This document shows positions 43,784-51,972 of a stretch of 64,000 bases of DNA, piece after piece. Origin of the DNA: Corynebacterium pseudopelargi. Lineage in GTDB: Bacteria; Actinomycetota; Actinomycetes; Mycobacteriales; Mycobacteriaceae. The stretch spans positions 496,001 through 560,000 of the forward strand of contig NZ_CP033898.1 of assembly GCF_003814005.1 (NCBI RefSeq), read 5' to 3'. A program made the translations under genes and the position numbers. The notes beneath the pieces are model-generated. The model saw only the letters and a program-made list of their open reading frames with translations, was not told where the DNA came from and ran no database searches. Every line of letters begins with the position of its first letter. The first letter of the stretch is position 1.

Positions 43784-43810
43784 GTGGGGCAAAGTTTTTT
43801 CTTTTTTTTC
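43759..43810. terminator. terminator between metB and pepN
   Basis: GCCCCACT / AGTGGGGC stem followed by a long T run (43795-43810), between convergent genes. Confidence 0.88.
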
Positions 43811-43822
43811 GCGCCTGGCGGC

Positions 43823-46435
43823 TTAGCCGCGGTCGACGCGCTGGTTGTGCAGCGCGCGTTGTTGCTCGGCGTTGCCTTCGGCAATCACGCGTTTGAGGCC
43901 GGCGGGCAGGGAGCGTTCGAGGAATGCAGCGGAGCGCTGTTGCCCTTCTTCGGTGGTGTCCCAGCCGGGGAAGAGGCCGGTCACTGTCACCAGTGCCACC
44001 TCGGAGGACATGGCTTGCCAGAGATCCTCGGCGCGATCGTATATGGCGTAGTTGAGCTGGCTTAGCGCGTGGGTAGATGCCGGTGCGCGCAGGCCTTCAA
44101 TCTTGTGGCGTCGATACAGGTTGGACATGGCATTGTCCGGGTCTACGAGTTCTTCGAACGTAGCCTGCTTGACGTGAGCATCGGGTTGCGCGGCTTCTGC
44201 CTTGATGGCAAAAAGTTTGGCCGCAGAAGTCGGGTCCGATTCCAGCAGCGCGTTGATTCGACGCTTCACGTCTTCGCCTTGAATAAAGCCATTGGCGATC
44301 AGGGCGATCAGCAGTTGCCAGCGCAGGTCGGTATCGACGATCACGCCTGGGATGCTGGTGGTGTCGTCGGCAAGCAATTGCTCAAAGATTGCAGCGGTGG
44401 ATTCCGAAACCTGAATATTGGCCAAAGTTAGGAGGAAGGAGAGCTGGCGGTCGCTGCCCGGCGCTGCCTGCTTCGCCCCATCCAAACAAATGCGTTCAAG
44501 CTGCGCATTGCCGTGCTCGCGTGCCCAATCTTTATCGGCGTAGGCGTGCAGGGCGCGGCGGGCTTGCATGAGTACGCGTTCGAGCACGGCGATGTGGGTT
44601 TCGGCTGGGGCGCCGCGTTCGACGAGTGCGAGGAAGTCGCGGGCGCGCATATCGCCGGCGCGGGTGGCTTCCCATGCGGCTGACCAGCACAGGGTGCGTG
44701 GCATGGCGTCGTCGATCTTGTCGATGTTGTTCAACACGAAGCCTTGCGAAGCCTGATCAAGCTGCATCAGGCAGTAGGTGAGGTCGTCATCATTGACGAG
44801 CACCAGATCCGCCACCTCGCATCCAACGAGTTCGGGCACGGGGGTCACAGCGCCTTCGACATCTACTTCGACGCGCTTGAATCTGCGCACCTGATCGCCT
44901 TCGAGGCGGTAGAGGCCAACGGCCACGCGGTGGGTGCGCAGTTCGCCGGCGCCGGGGGCGGCGGGGCCTTGGTGGATTTCGAAGCTCGTATACTCTCCTA
45001 ACTTTTGCTCAAAGTTAGGAGAGAGGGGGTTGACGCCGGTGGTCTTGAGCCATTGCCCGGCCCAGCCGCTGAGGTCCCTGCCCGAGGCGCTTTCGAGTGC
45101 TGCGAGTAGGTCGTCGAAGGTGGCGTTGCTGTAGGCGTGTGTGGCGAAGTGTTGGCGTACGCCTGCGAAGAAGGCTTCGCGGCCGACGTAGGCTTGGAGT
45201 TGTTTGAGTACGGATGCGCCTTTGGCGTAGGTGATGCCGTCGAAGTTTTGCTCGACGGTTTCGATGTCGCCTGCGTCTGCGGTGATGGGGTGTGTGGTGG
45301 GGAGTTGGTCTTGTTGGAGTGCCCAGGATTTTTCTACGTTGGCGAAGGTGACCCAGGCGTTGGTGTATTCGGTGGCTTCGGCTTGGCTGATGGCTGCTGA
45401 CCAGGTGGCGAAGGATTCGTTGAGCCAGAGGTCGCCCCACCAGCGCATGGTGACGAGGTCGCCGAACCACATGTGGGCCATTTCGTGCAGGATGGTGTCG
45501 CAGCGGCGTTCGTAGCGGTATTCGGTGACTTTGGAGGAGAAGACGTATTCGTCGCGGAAGGTGACTGCGCCGGCGTTTTCCATGGCGCCCATGTTGAATT
45601 CGGGTACGAAGAGTTGGTCGTATTTGCCGAATGGGTAGGCGATGCCGAAGTGGGCGTGGTAGTAGTCGAAGCCCTGTTTGGTTTCTTTGAATAGCTTGTC
45701 GACGTCCAAATGTTGCGCAAGCGAGGCGCGACAGAAGATCGACATGGGGATCTCAAGGTTCTCCGGCTGATCTTCGGGCGTGGTGTCGTAGCGGGTGAGT
45801 GTGCCTGACCAGGTATCGGAGACTTCGTAGTAGTCGCCTGCGCATACGGCGACGAGGTAGGTGGATAGGGGATAGTCGATGCGCGAGCGGTGCACGCTGT
45901 GATCGCCGGCTTCGGTGATCTCGGCGGCGGCGTTGCTGATGACCTTCCAGTGCGAAGGCGCGGTGATTTCAAAGTCGTAGGTGGCTTTGAGGTCTGGTTG
46001 ATCGAAGCAGGCGAACATGCGCTTGGCGTCCGCGGTTTCGAACTGGGTGTAGAGGTAGACCTTGTCGTCTTCAGGATCAACGAAGCGGTGCAGGCCCTGC
46101 CCGGAATTGGAATAACGCGCGGTGGCTTCGATCATCAGCTCGTGGGCGCCTGCACGCAGATCCAGGGAGATGCCTTCTGCTTCCTGGTAGGTGCCATTTT
46201 TGCGTGGCACGGCGGCGTCGGTGATGTCGACGTCGTCAAGCACGACACGGTGGACGTCCTCGGCGCGCAGGTCGATAAAGGTGCTGCCATCTTCTAAGGC
46301 TTCGAAGGACACTAACGTGCGCGAAGGAAAGGTCTTCTCCGAGGCTGTGAGATCGAGGCTGACGTGATAATTACTAACGCTGAGCAGCGCAGCGCGCGCC
46401 TGGGCTTCTGCTTGGGTGAGATTAATCGAAGACAC
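43823..46435 (-). CDS. pepN: aminopeptidase N (M1 family)
   Basis: An 870-residue zinc metalloaminopeptidase. GAMENAG (about 281), HEMAHMWFGDLVTMRWWGDL (zinc HExxH about 315, third ligand Glu in WLNESFATW) and the proton-donor Tyr region define M1. An ERAP1-like C-terminal helical domain follows. GTG 46435 is chosen because AGGAGGAG lies 10 nt upstream; the open frame continues far upstream but overlaps the divergent gene. An inverted pair of the repeated motif lies in frame at 44993-45025, translated LSPNFEQKLGEY, between the catalytic and C-terminal domains. Confidence 0.95.
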   Translation of the reverse strand: MSSINLTQAEAQARAALLSVSNYHVSLDLTASEKTFPSRTLVSFEALEDGSTFIDLRAEDVHRVVLDDVDITDAAVPRKNGTYQEAEGISLDLRAGAHELMIEATARYSNSGQGLHRFVDPEDDKVYLYTQFETADAKRMFACFDQPDLKATYDFEITAPSHWKVISNAAAEITEAGDHSVHRSRIDYPLSTYLVAVCAGDYYEVSDTWSGTLTRYDTTPEDQPENLEIPMSIFCRASLAQHLDVDKLFKETKQGFDYYHAHFGIAYPFGKYDQLFVPEFNMGAMENAGAVTFRDEYVFSSKVTEYRYERRCDTILHEMAHMWFGDLVTMRWWGDLWLNESFATWSAAISQAEATEYTNAWVTFANVEKSWALQQDQLPTTHPITADAGDIETVEQNFDGITYAKGASVLKQLQAYVGREAFFAGVRQHFATHAYSNATFDDLLAALESASGRDLSGWAGQWLKTTGVNPLSPNFEQKLGEYTSFEIHQGPAAPGAGELRTHRVAVGLYRLEGDQVRRFKRVEVDVEGAVTPVPELVGCEVADLVLVNDDDLTYCLMQLDQASQGFVLNNIDKIDDAMPRTLCWSAAWEATRAGDMRARDFLALVERGAPAETHIAVLERVLMQARRALHAYADKDWAREHGNAQLERICLDGAKQAAPGSDRQLSFLLTLANIQVSESTAAIFEQLLADDTTSIPGVIVDTDLRWQLLIALIANGFIQGEDVKRRINALLESDPTSAAKLFAIKAEAAQPDAHVKQATFEELVDPDNAMSNLYRRHKIEGLRAPASTHALSQLNYAIYDRAEDLWQAMSSEVALVTVTGLFPGWDTTEEGQQRSAAFLERSLPAGLKRVIAEGNAEQQRALHNQRVDRG
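44415..44426 (+). repeat. AGTTAGGAG motif, single copy in pepN
   Basis: AAAGTTAGGAGG within the pepN coding region, no partner. Confidence 0.75.
44993..45025. repeat. AGTTAGGAG motif, inverted pair in pepN
   Basis: CTCTCCTAACTTT / AAAGTTAGGAGAG around TGCTC, a 13-bp palindrome arm translated in frame. The plus strand right of it is strongly G-rich (45241-45300: 11 C, 25 G by hand). Confidence 0.9.
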
Positions 46436-46471
46436 CTTTGTGCTTCTCCTCCTACAATTGGTTTCACATTC

Positions 46472-46483
46472 CCCTCCTAACTT
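46472..46483 (-). repeat. AGTTAGGAG motif, single copy between pepN and the DsbA gene
   Basis: CCCTCCTAACTT in the divergent promoter region. Confidence 0.7.
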
Positions 46484-46507
46484 ACGCAAGGAATTACAAG
46501 GAGCACC

Positions 46508-47131
46508 ATGAGTGAAAAAGTAACGTTCTGGTTCGATGCCACCTGCCCATTTTGTTGGATCACCTCCCGGTGGATGAAGGAGGTAGAACAAGTCCGCGAC
46601 GTGCAGGTGCAGTGGGTGCCGATGAGCCTCGGCGTGCTCAACGAGGGTCGCGATGAACTGCCCGAGGCATATCGCGAGCACATCAAGGCCGCCTGGGGCC
46701 CTGCCCGCGTGGCCACCATCATTGCGCTGCAAGCACCTGATCGCCTGGACGATTACTACACCGCGATTGGCACCAAGTTGCACAATGAAGGCCAAGGTGG
46801 ACAAAGCGGTTTCGGTGCCTATGACGAGGTGATTGCCACGACCCTCGATGAGCTCGGCCTCGACCCAAGTTTTGCGCAGGTGGCCAATACGCAGGACGTC
46901 GACAAGCAAATGCGCGAATTCCACCAGCAAGCCATGGACGCGGTGGGCAACGATGTGGGCACACCCGTGCTCAAACTTGGCGACGCAGCCTTCTTCGGCC
47001 CCGTGCTCACGCGCATCCCCAAGGGCGAGGAGGCCGGCAAGCTTTTCGACGCCTCCGTCACCCTCGGCAACTACCCCCATTTCTTCGAACTGAAGCGCTC
47101 ACGCACCGAAAACCCCCGATTCGACGCGTAG
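46508..47131 (+). CDS. DsbA-family oxidoreductase (Rv2466c-like)
   Basis: A 207-residue thioredoxin-fold protein with helical insert and active site C13-P-F-C16 near the N-terminus, no signal peptide, hence cytosolic. The cis-Pro motif is NDVGTPVLKLGDAAFFGPVL. The mycobacterial homologue Rv2466c is a mycothiol-dependent nitroreductase/reductase of oxidative stress, next to pepN and rpiB as here. It is inferred to act with mycothiol/mycoredoxin. It is divergent from pepN and followed after 10 bp by rpiB. Confidence 0.92.
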   Translation: MSEKVTFWFDATCPFCWITSRWMKEVEQVRDVQVQWVPMSLGVLNEGRDELPEAYREHIKAAWGPARVATIIALQAPDRLDDYYTAIGTKLHNEGQGGQSGFGAYDEVIATTLDELGLDPSFAQVANTQDVDKQMREFHQQAMDAVGNDVGTPVLKLGDAAFFGPVLTRIPKGEEAGKLFDASVTLGNYPHFFELKRSRTENPRFDA

Positions 47132-47141
47132 GATAACCCCC

Positions 47142-47606
47142 ATGCGTGTATATCTCGGAGCGGACCATGCAGGGTTCGAAACAAAAAATGCCATCGCCAA
47201 GCACCTCGAAGCCCAAGGCCATGAAGTCATCGACTGCGGCGCCCACGAATACGACGCCAACGACGACTACCCCGCCTTCTGCATCGACGCCGCCACCCGC
47301 GTTGTCGCAGACCCAGGCTCCCTCGGCATCGTCCTCGGCGGCTCCGGCAACGGCGAACAAATCGCAGCCAACAAAGTCAAAGGCGCACGCTGCGCACTCG
47401 CCTGGTCGCCCGAAACAGCCAAACTGGCACGCGAACACAACAATGCCCAACTCATCGGCATTGGTGGGCGGATGCACTCCGAGGAAGAAGCGCTCGCCAT
47501 CGTCGACTCCTTCCTAACTTCTGCCTGGAGTCAGGAGGAGCGGCACCAGCGTCGCATCGATATCCTGAGCAAATACGAAGAAGACGGCATCCAGCCCGAG
47601 GCCTAA
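47142..47606 (+). CDS. rpiB: ribose-5-phosphate isomerase B
   Basis: Interconverts ribose-5-P and ribulose-5-P. It has 154 residues of the RpiB/LacAB family: YLGADHAGFETKNAI, GIVLGGSGNGEQIAANK with the catalytic Glu72 (actinobacterial form, where Glu rather than Cys is the base), and ALAWSPETAKLAREHNNA. It is in operon with the DsbA-family gene. An imperfect inverted motif pair is translated near its end (FLTSAWSQEE), and the plus strand is C-rich through the gene. Confidence 0.95.
   Translation: MRVYLGADHAGFETKNAIAKHLEAQGHEVIDCGAHEYDANDDYPAFCIDAATRVVADPGSLGIVLGGSGNGEQIAANKVKGARCALAWSPETAKLAREHNNAQLIGIGGRMHSEEEALAIVDSFLTSAWSQEERHQRRIDILSKYEEDGIQPEA
47511..47539. repeat. AGTTAGGAG motif, imperfect inverted pair in rpiB
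   Basis: TTCCTAACTTC / GGAGTCAGGAGGA, in frame in the 3' part of rpiB. Confidence 0.65.
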
Positions 47607-47629
47607 AGCCAAAAAAAGAAAAAAGATTC

Positions 47630-47660
47630 GGCCACTTATCCACAGTGTGGGTAAGTGGCC
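47630..47660 (+). terminator. terminator after rpiB
   Basis: GGCCACTTA-(T)CC pairs with GGGTAAGTGGCC. The left arm contains the DnaA-box sequence. Confidence 0.6.
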
Positions 47661-47674
47661 GATGGTTATCCACA
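47636..47674 (+). promoter_or_regulatory. two exact DnaA-box sequences
   Basis: TTATCCACA at 47636-47644 and 47666-47674, again 30 bp apart and in the same orientation. Confidence 0.5.
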
Positions 47675-47713
47675 GATTCTGGAGTCGGGGAGCGCAAAGT
47701 TTAACTTTCTTCC

Positions 47714-47744
47714 CCCTCCTAACTTTCTGCGAAAGTTAGGAGGG
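47714..47744. repeat. AGTTAGGAG motif, perfect 14-bp inverted pair
   Basis: CCCTCCTAACTTTC / GAAAGTTAGGAGGG around TGC. It supplies the stop codon (TAA) of the small HTH gene on the minus strand. C-rich rpiB lies left and G-rich DNA right (47821-47880: 16 C, 29 G by hand). Confidence 0.92.
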
Positions 47745-47954
47745 TTTGCGGCCTTGAGCCCGCTGCTCGACCCACGCTTTAATTTCCTCGGAATTCCAAA
47801 GCGTTAGTCCATGAAGTTTTGCGGTTGGGGCTGGTGCTCGGCCTCGTCCCGCGTAGCTGGTGAAGGTGCCGCGGGCGGTGCCGGAATATTCGGCGCAGTC
47901 CACGGCCGTCCAGAGTTCGATACCGGTGTCCGCGTCAATGATCTTCGGTGTCAT
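47736..47954 (-). CDS. small HTH DNA-binding protein
   Basis: A 72-residue protein: AVDCAEYSGTARGTFTSYAG as a MerR/AlpA-like HTH, then APAPTAKLHGLTLWNSEEIKAWVEQR as the wing and final helix. It resembles excisionase or AlpA-like regulators but no phage gene is near. A TATATG -10-like box lies close upstream of ATG 47954, so the mRNA may be nearly leaderless. The protein ends Lys-Pro-Ser just inside the inverted motif. Confidence 0.75.
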   Translation of the reverse strand: MTPKIIDADTGIELWTAVDCAEYSGTARGTFTSYAGRGRAPAPTAKLHGLTLWNSEEIKAWVEQRAQGRKPS

Positions 47955-48071
47955 GCTACATATAGTAGGGCGCTTATTGAAAAAAGGGTACTCGCCCTGC
48001 TCATGGCCATTATTACCCTGAACTGCACTTTTGCAGCTTTTAGCGCTTAGTGTTGAAGCCTTTAATGACAA

Positions 48072-48103
48072 AACCTCCGGCCGATTGTGCTCGGTCGGAG
48101 GTT
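48072..48103. terminator. terminator between tRNA-Gly and the HTH gene
   Basis: AACCTCCGgCCGA / TCGGtCGGAGGTT, 13-bp arms with one mismatch; T-rich flank on the plus side. Confidence 0.7.
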
Positions 48104-48112
48104 GTTGTTTTG

Positions 48113-48184
48113 AGGGAATGACGGGAATCGAACCCGCGTCTTCAGCTTGGAAGGCTGAGGTATTAGCCACTATACGACATTCCC
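48113..48184 (-). tRNA. tRNA-Gly (anticodon TCC)
   Basis: A 72-nt tRNA: acceptor GGGAATG/CATTCCC, anticodon stem TCAGC/GCTGA with loop CTTCCAA (anticodon TCC), T loop TTCGATT. CCA not encoded. Confidence 0.96.
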
Positions 48185-48277
48185 ATCGGCTTGCCTTGCC
48201 TGCTGAGTAACTCTAGGTTGCTTGCCCTATCGGGTGCAAGCTGCATCTGTAAACCTCCCATTTACCTGCGTTTTTAT

Positions 48278-48292
48278 AAAAGTTAGGAGGGG
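48278..48292 (+). repeat. AGTTAGGAG motif, single copy
   Basis: AAAAGTTAGGAGGGG between the tRNA-Gly and tRNA-Pro genes. Confidence 0.75.
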
Positions 48293-48353
48293 CGATTCAG
48301 TAGTTTCGCCTTTGTCTGTGTACACTGCTGAACCAGGCCTTGTTAGGGCTTCA

Positions 48354-48427
48354 CGGGACGTGGCGCAGCTTGGTAGCGCACCTGCTTTGGGAGCAGGGGG
48401 TCGCAGGTTCAAATCCTGTCGTCCCGA
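48354..48427 (+). tRNA. tRNA-Pro (anticodon TGG)
   Basis: A 74-nt tRNA: acceptor CGGGACG/CGTCCCG, anticodon stem CCTGC/GCAGG with loop TTTGGGA (anticodon TGG), T loop TTCAAAT. CCA not encoded. Confidence 0.96.
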
Positions 48428-48497
48428 CAAAGGTCCCTCCATTGCTTTTAGCGTGGGGGGATTTTCAACGAAATCAATTTGAGCAGGAGTGTGACTC

Positions 48498-49835
48498 GTG
48501 AAGAGTTCCGTCGAAAAGCTGAGCGAGACCCGCGTCAAGCTCACCGTAGAGGTTCCCTTCGAGGAGCTGAAGTCGGAAATCGACCAGGCGTATGCCGCTT
48601 TATCGCAGCAGATCAACATCCCCGGCTTCCGCCGTGGCAAGGCGCCGCGTCAGCTTATCGACGCCCGCGTAGGCCGTGGGCCAGTGCTCGAGCAGGTCGT
48701 CAACGACATGCTTCCCTCCCGCTACCAGCAGGCTTGTGAGGAGCACGAGCTCGCTGTGGTTGGTCAGCCCAGCATTGACATCACCAAGATTGAAGACAAT
48801 GAGCTCGTTGAGTTCACTGCCGAGGTTGATATCCGCCCCGAGATCAAGGTGCCGGACTTCTCCAAGATCGAGGTGACCGTGCCGGCGCTGAAGATCGACG
48901 ACGAGGCCGTCGACAAGCAAATTGATCAACTCCGCGAGCGCTTCGGTGAGCTCAAAGACACCAAGCGCAAGCTGAAGACCAACGACTTCGCCGTCATCGA
49001 CCTCTCCGCCACCGTTGATGGCGAAACCATCGACGAGGCCACCACCGAGGGCATGTCCTACCAGGTTGGCTCCGATGACCTGATCAAGGGCCTCGACACC
49101 GCCCTGCGCGGCCTGAAGACCGGCGAATCCGCCGACTTCACCACCAAGCTCGAAAACGGCGAGCACGCTGGCGAAGAAGCCACCGTCACCGTGACCGTGC
49201 AGCAAACCAAGGAGCGCAAGCTGCCCGAACTGGACGAGGAATTCGTCCAAATGGCCTCCGAATTCGACACCGTCGAAGAGCTTCGCGAAGCCACCAAGGA
49301 GCAGGTCGAGCAGCAAGCAAAGACCACCCAGGCCGGCGCCATCCGCGACGAAGTGCTCAAGGCAGCCCTTGCCGAAACCGACTTCGAACTGCCCCAGGGC
49401 GTCGTCGACGAGCAGGTACACGCACAACTGCACCAGATCCTCGGCCAATTCGGCGGCGACGAGAAGATGCTCAACTCCATCCTCGAAGCCCAAGGCATGG
49501 ACCGCGAAGAGTTCGACAACAACAACCGCAAGAACTCCGAAGAAGCCGTGCGCACCCAACTCTTCCTCGACGCAGTCGCCGAAGAAGAGCAGCCCGAGGT
49601 CAGCCAACAGGAACTCACCGACCACATCCTGTTCACCGCCCAGAGCTACGGCATGGACCCCAACGAGTTCGTCATGCAACTCCAACAGTCCGGCCAAATC
49701 GCCAACGTCTTCGCAGACGTCCGCCGCGGCAAAGCACTCGCAGCCGCCATCTGCCGCACCAGCGTGACCGATGAGGACGGCAACAAGGTGGATCCCGCCG
49801 ACTACTACGGCGAAGAAGAAACCGAAGAATCCTAA
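48498..49835 (+). CDS. tig: trigger factor (ribosome-associated chaperone, PPIase)
   Basis: A 445-residue chaperone that binds nascent chains at the ribosome exit. The ribosome-binding signature is [11 protein letters not shown] (about 40-50), the FKBP-type PPIase domain about 160-245 ([17 protein letters not shown], then [17 protein letters not shown] region) and a long helical C-terminal domain. GTG 48498 lies 8 nt after AGGAG. It precedes clpP1-clpP2-clpX as in mycobacteria. The C-terminal 700 bp are C-rich (49681-49740: 24 C, 14 G by hand) and the stop TAA is inside a motif copy. Confidence 0.96.
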   Translation: MKSSVEKLSETRVKLTVEVPFEELKSEIDQAYAALSQQINIPGFRRGKAPRQLIDARVGRGPVLEQVVNDMLPSRYQQACEEHELAVVGQPSIDITKIEDNELVEFTAEVDIRPEIKVPDFSKIEVTVPALKIDDEAVDKQIDQLRERFGELKDTKRKLKTNDFAVIDLSATVDGETIDEATTEGMSYQVGSDDLIKGLDTALRGLKTGESADFTTKLENGEHAGEEATVTVTVQQTKERKLPELDEEFVQMASEFDTVEELREATKEQVEQQAKTTQAGAIRDEVLKAALAETDFELPQGVVDEQVHAQLHQILGQFGGDEKMLNSILEAQGMDREEFDNNNRKNSEEAVRTQLFLDAVAEEEQPEVSQQELTDHILFTAQSYGMDPNEFVMQLQQSGQIANVFADVRRGKALAAAICRTSVTDEDGNKVDPADYYGEEETEES

Positions 49836-49858
49836 TTTCTTAGCAAACTTAGGAGGGG
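49830..49858. repeat. AGTTAGGAG motif, imperfect inverted pair
   Basis: TCCTAATTT / AAACTTAGGAGGGG at the tig stop codon. Left C-rich, right G-rich (49981-50040: 11 C, 24 G by hand). Confidence 0.75.
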
Positions 49859-49907
49859 TTATCCACAGATTGAGCTAAATCCGCGCGCTAACCCCAAGTT
49901 ATCCACA
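49859..49907 (+). promoter_or_regulatory. two exact DnaA-box sequences
   Basis: TTATCCACA at 49859-49867 and 49899-49907, 40 bp apart, same orientation, between tig and the HNH gene. Confidence 0.5.
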
Positions 49908-49971
49908 GACCCACGCCCTCCAGCGTGGGTCTGTGTTGCGTTAAGCCTCAACATCGACTGAGAATGCAGCC

Positions 49972-51231
49972 ATGTTGATTTCGGGGGCGGTTGAAATTTT
50001 TGCTTCGCGCGGCGTTGAGGTGGCGCGGTTTTTCTACGAGCAGCAGCAATCGGGGCGGAAGCGATCGGAGATCGCGGCTGCAACAGGGCTGACTGAGTCG
50101 TGGGTAGGTAGTGTCTTGGCTTTGGGTAAGGTGCTGTTCGGCTTCAGCGAATCTCCCATGTTGCGCGAACGCGCCATCGCGATTGCTGAAAGAAATCTCC
50201 TCGGCATCGAGGTGTTGAAGGCCATTAATGCATCGGTGCGTTCTTTGACGGCCGCGAGCAGTTTGGGCCGTGAGGAATTGCGCCTTGAGCTTTATCAATG
50301 GGCAGAAGGCAGAAGTGTCGCAGAGGTCAAGGCGCACGCCACGGCGCGGGTGCGCGAGCTCAACGGCGAAGAGCACACCCCTTGGCGACGCTCCTTAAGA
50401 ATCTCCGCCACAGCCGACGCCAGCGGCCAGCGTCACATGCACCTTTCGCTTGCCGACGCCACCATGGCCGACATCGAATCCACACTGCACCGCCAGACCC
50501 GCGGCCTGCGCAAACGCGACCCCAGCCTCAGCCACTTCCAAGCCATGGCCGATGCCGCCACCTCCCTCCTAACTTCCGGCCAAAATCAGGAGAGGCAGGA
50601 ACAGCGCCGGCCGATGGTGATCATCCCCATCACCGGCGCCCGCCACGCAGAACACGGGCTGCTATCCACCACCGACGGCGCTCAAATCCACTTCTCTGAG
50701 CTTGCCGACGCCCTCCTGCACGACCATGGCCTGGCGCTTTTCTATGGTGAAAATGCCACCACCGGTGTGCCGGAACCCGTTGGCATCGTGCCTTTCGAAC
50801 CAATTCACGACAATCCAGATCGCTACGCCAACAACACCCAGCGACTGGTAGCGCAAGCAGACCAAGTCCTGTGCGCAGATCCCGAATGTCACCGGCGCGC
50901 GGTGAATTGTCAGTTGCACCATGTACAGGCGGCGTCGAAAGGCGGAAAGACGAGCCAAGAAAACCTCGTCGCGGTATGCGCCACGCACCACGGCAGCAAT
51001 GACGACGACCCCGAGCGGCCGCGCAACGGGCGCTATGAGCGCTGCCCGCGCACAGGAAAAGCGGGGCACAAGGCCCCAGGGGCAGGGCAGGTTCGCAGCA
51101 ATCCTCGCCCCGCTGTAGAAAATTCAGGCAGAGCCATCGCACACCGAATGTTCGAAGAATATCGAAATGACCCGGCCTGGCAAGAACTCGCCAACAACAA
51201 GATGCGCGCACTCATCCAGAGGCTGGAATGA
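49972..51231 (+). CDS. HNH endonuclease-domain protein (DUF222-like)
   Basis: A 419-residue protein with a helical N-terminal region of the DUF222 type (REELRLELYQWAEGRSVAEV) and a C-terminal HNH domain (CHRRAVNCQLHHVQAASKGG, then NLVAVCATHHG). Such genes are multicopy in actinobacteria and their function is unknown; domesticated homing-type nucleases are one idea. It sits between tig and clpP1, which are adjacent in relatives, so it looks inserted. An imperfect inverted motif pair is translated inside it (ATSLLTSGQNQE). ATG 49972 is used. Confidence 0.85.
   Translation: MLISGAVEIFASRGVEVARFFYEQQQSGRKRSEIAAATGLTESWVGSVLALGKVLFGFSESPMLRERAIAIAERNLLGIEVLKAINASVRSLTAASSLGREELRLELYQWAEGRSVAEVKAHATARVRELNGEEHTPWRRSLRISATADASGQRHMHLSLADATMADIESTLHRQTRGLRKRDPSLSHFQAMADAATSLLTSGQNQERQEQRRPMVIIPITGARHAEHGLLSTTDGAQIHFSELADALLHDHGLALFYGENATTGVPEPVGIVPFEPIHDNPDRYANNTQRLVAQADQVLCADPECHRRAVNCQLHHVQAASKGGKTSQENLVAVCATHHGSNDDDPERPRNGRYERCPRTGKAGHKAPGAGQVRSNPRPAVENSGRAIAHRMFEEYRNDPAWQELANNKMRALIQRLE
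50562..50595. repeat. AGTTAGGAG motif, imperfect inverted pair in the HNH gene
   Basis: CTCCCTCCTAACTT / AAAATCAGGAGAGG. The left side is strongly C-rich (50401-50460: 27 C, 14 G by hand), but the right side stays C-rich for about 100 bp. Confidence 0.65.
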
Positions 51232-51304
51232 ACAAGGCTCGCTGTTAGCGAACAGGCAACACCGAATGGCGGTGGGAGAGGTAACGTAGGTGCCATTCGA
51301 TCGC

Positions 51305-51320
51305 CTCCCTCCTAACTTTT
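51305..51320 (-). repeat. AGTTAGGAG motif, single copy before clpP1
   Basis: CTCCCTCCTAACTTTT about 40 bp upstream of the clpP1 start; only a weak partner (GGAGGCAGGA) follows. Confidence 0.7.
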
Positions 51321-51357
51321 GGGCGGAGGCAGGATGTGATGAAGGAGAAACCCACCA

Positions 51358-51957
51358 ATGTCTGATCTCACCCCCAAAGCACAGGGTGGCGCCGGCATGA
51401 ATCTCAGCGATTCTGTTTATGAGCGTCTACTTCGCGAGCGCATTATCTTCCTAGGAACCGACGTGAATGACGAGATTGCGAACAAGCTGTGTGCGCAAAT
51501 CTTGCTGCTGTCGGCCGAGGACCCCACCCGCGATATTTCCCTGTACATCAATTCCCCTGGTGGTTCGGTCACCGCCGGCATGGCAATTTACGACACGATG
51601 CGGTATTCCCCATGCGATATCGCTACTTACGGCATGGGCCTGGCCGCGTCGATGGGGCAGTTCCTGCTTTCTGGCGGCACCAAGGGTAAGCGCTTCGCGC
51701 TGCCGCATGCCCGCATTATGATGCACCAGCCTTCTGCCGGCGTTGGCGGCACCGCGGCCGATATCGCCATCCAGGCAGAACAATTTGCCCAGACGAAGCA
51801 CGAATTGGCTGAGCTGATTGCGGAGCACACTGGCCAAACCTTCGAACAGATCACGAAGGATTCTTATCGTGACCGCTGGTTTACCGCCCAGCAGGCCAAG
51901 GAATACGGTCTGGTCGACTACGTCATCGAAACCGCCCAAAAGCCGCTGGCAAACTAA
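51358..51957 (+). CDS. clpP1: ATP-dependent Clp protease proteolytic subunit 1
   Basis: A 199-residue serine peptidase of the ClpP family. The catalytic Ser is in [16 protein letters not shown], His in [11 protein letters not shown], Asp near the end (KDSYRDRWF). Actinobacteria assemble a mixed ClpP1-ClpP2 tetradecamer, and clpP2 follows after 15 bp in the same operon. ClpX or ClpC feed it. GAAGGAG precedes the ATG. Confidence 0.96.
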   Translation: MSDLTPKAQGGAGMNLSDSVYERLLRERIIFLGTDVNDEIANKLCAQILLLSAEDPTRDISLYINSPGGSVTAGMAIYDTMRYSPCDIATYGMGLAASMGQFLLSGGTKGKRFALPHARIMMHQPSAGVGGTAADIAIQAEQFAQTKHELAELIAEHTGQTFEQITKDSYRDRWFTAQQAKEYGLVDYVIETAQKPLAN

Positions 51958-51972
51958 GGCAGGAGAATCAAC

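Noticed and set aside
48227..48640. 137-codon frame antisense to tRNA-Pro and tig
   Set aside because: Contains antisense tRNA text and overlaps tig; not real.
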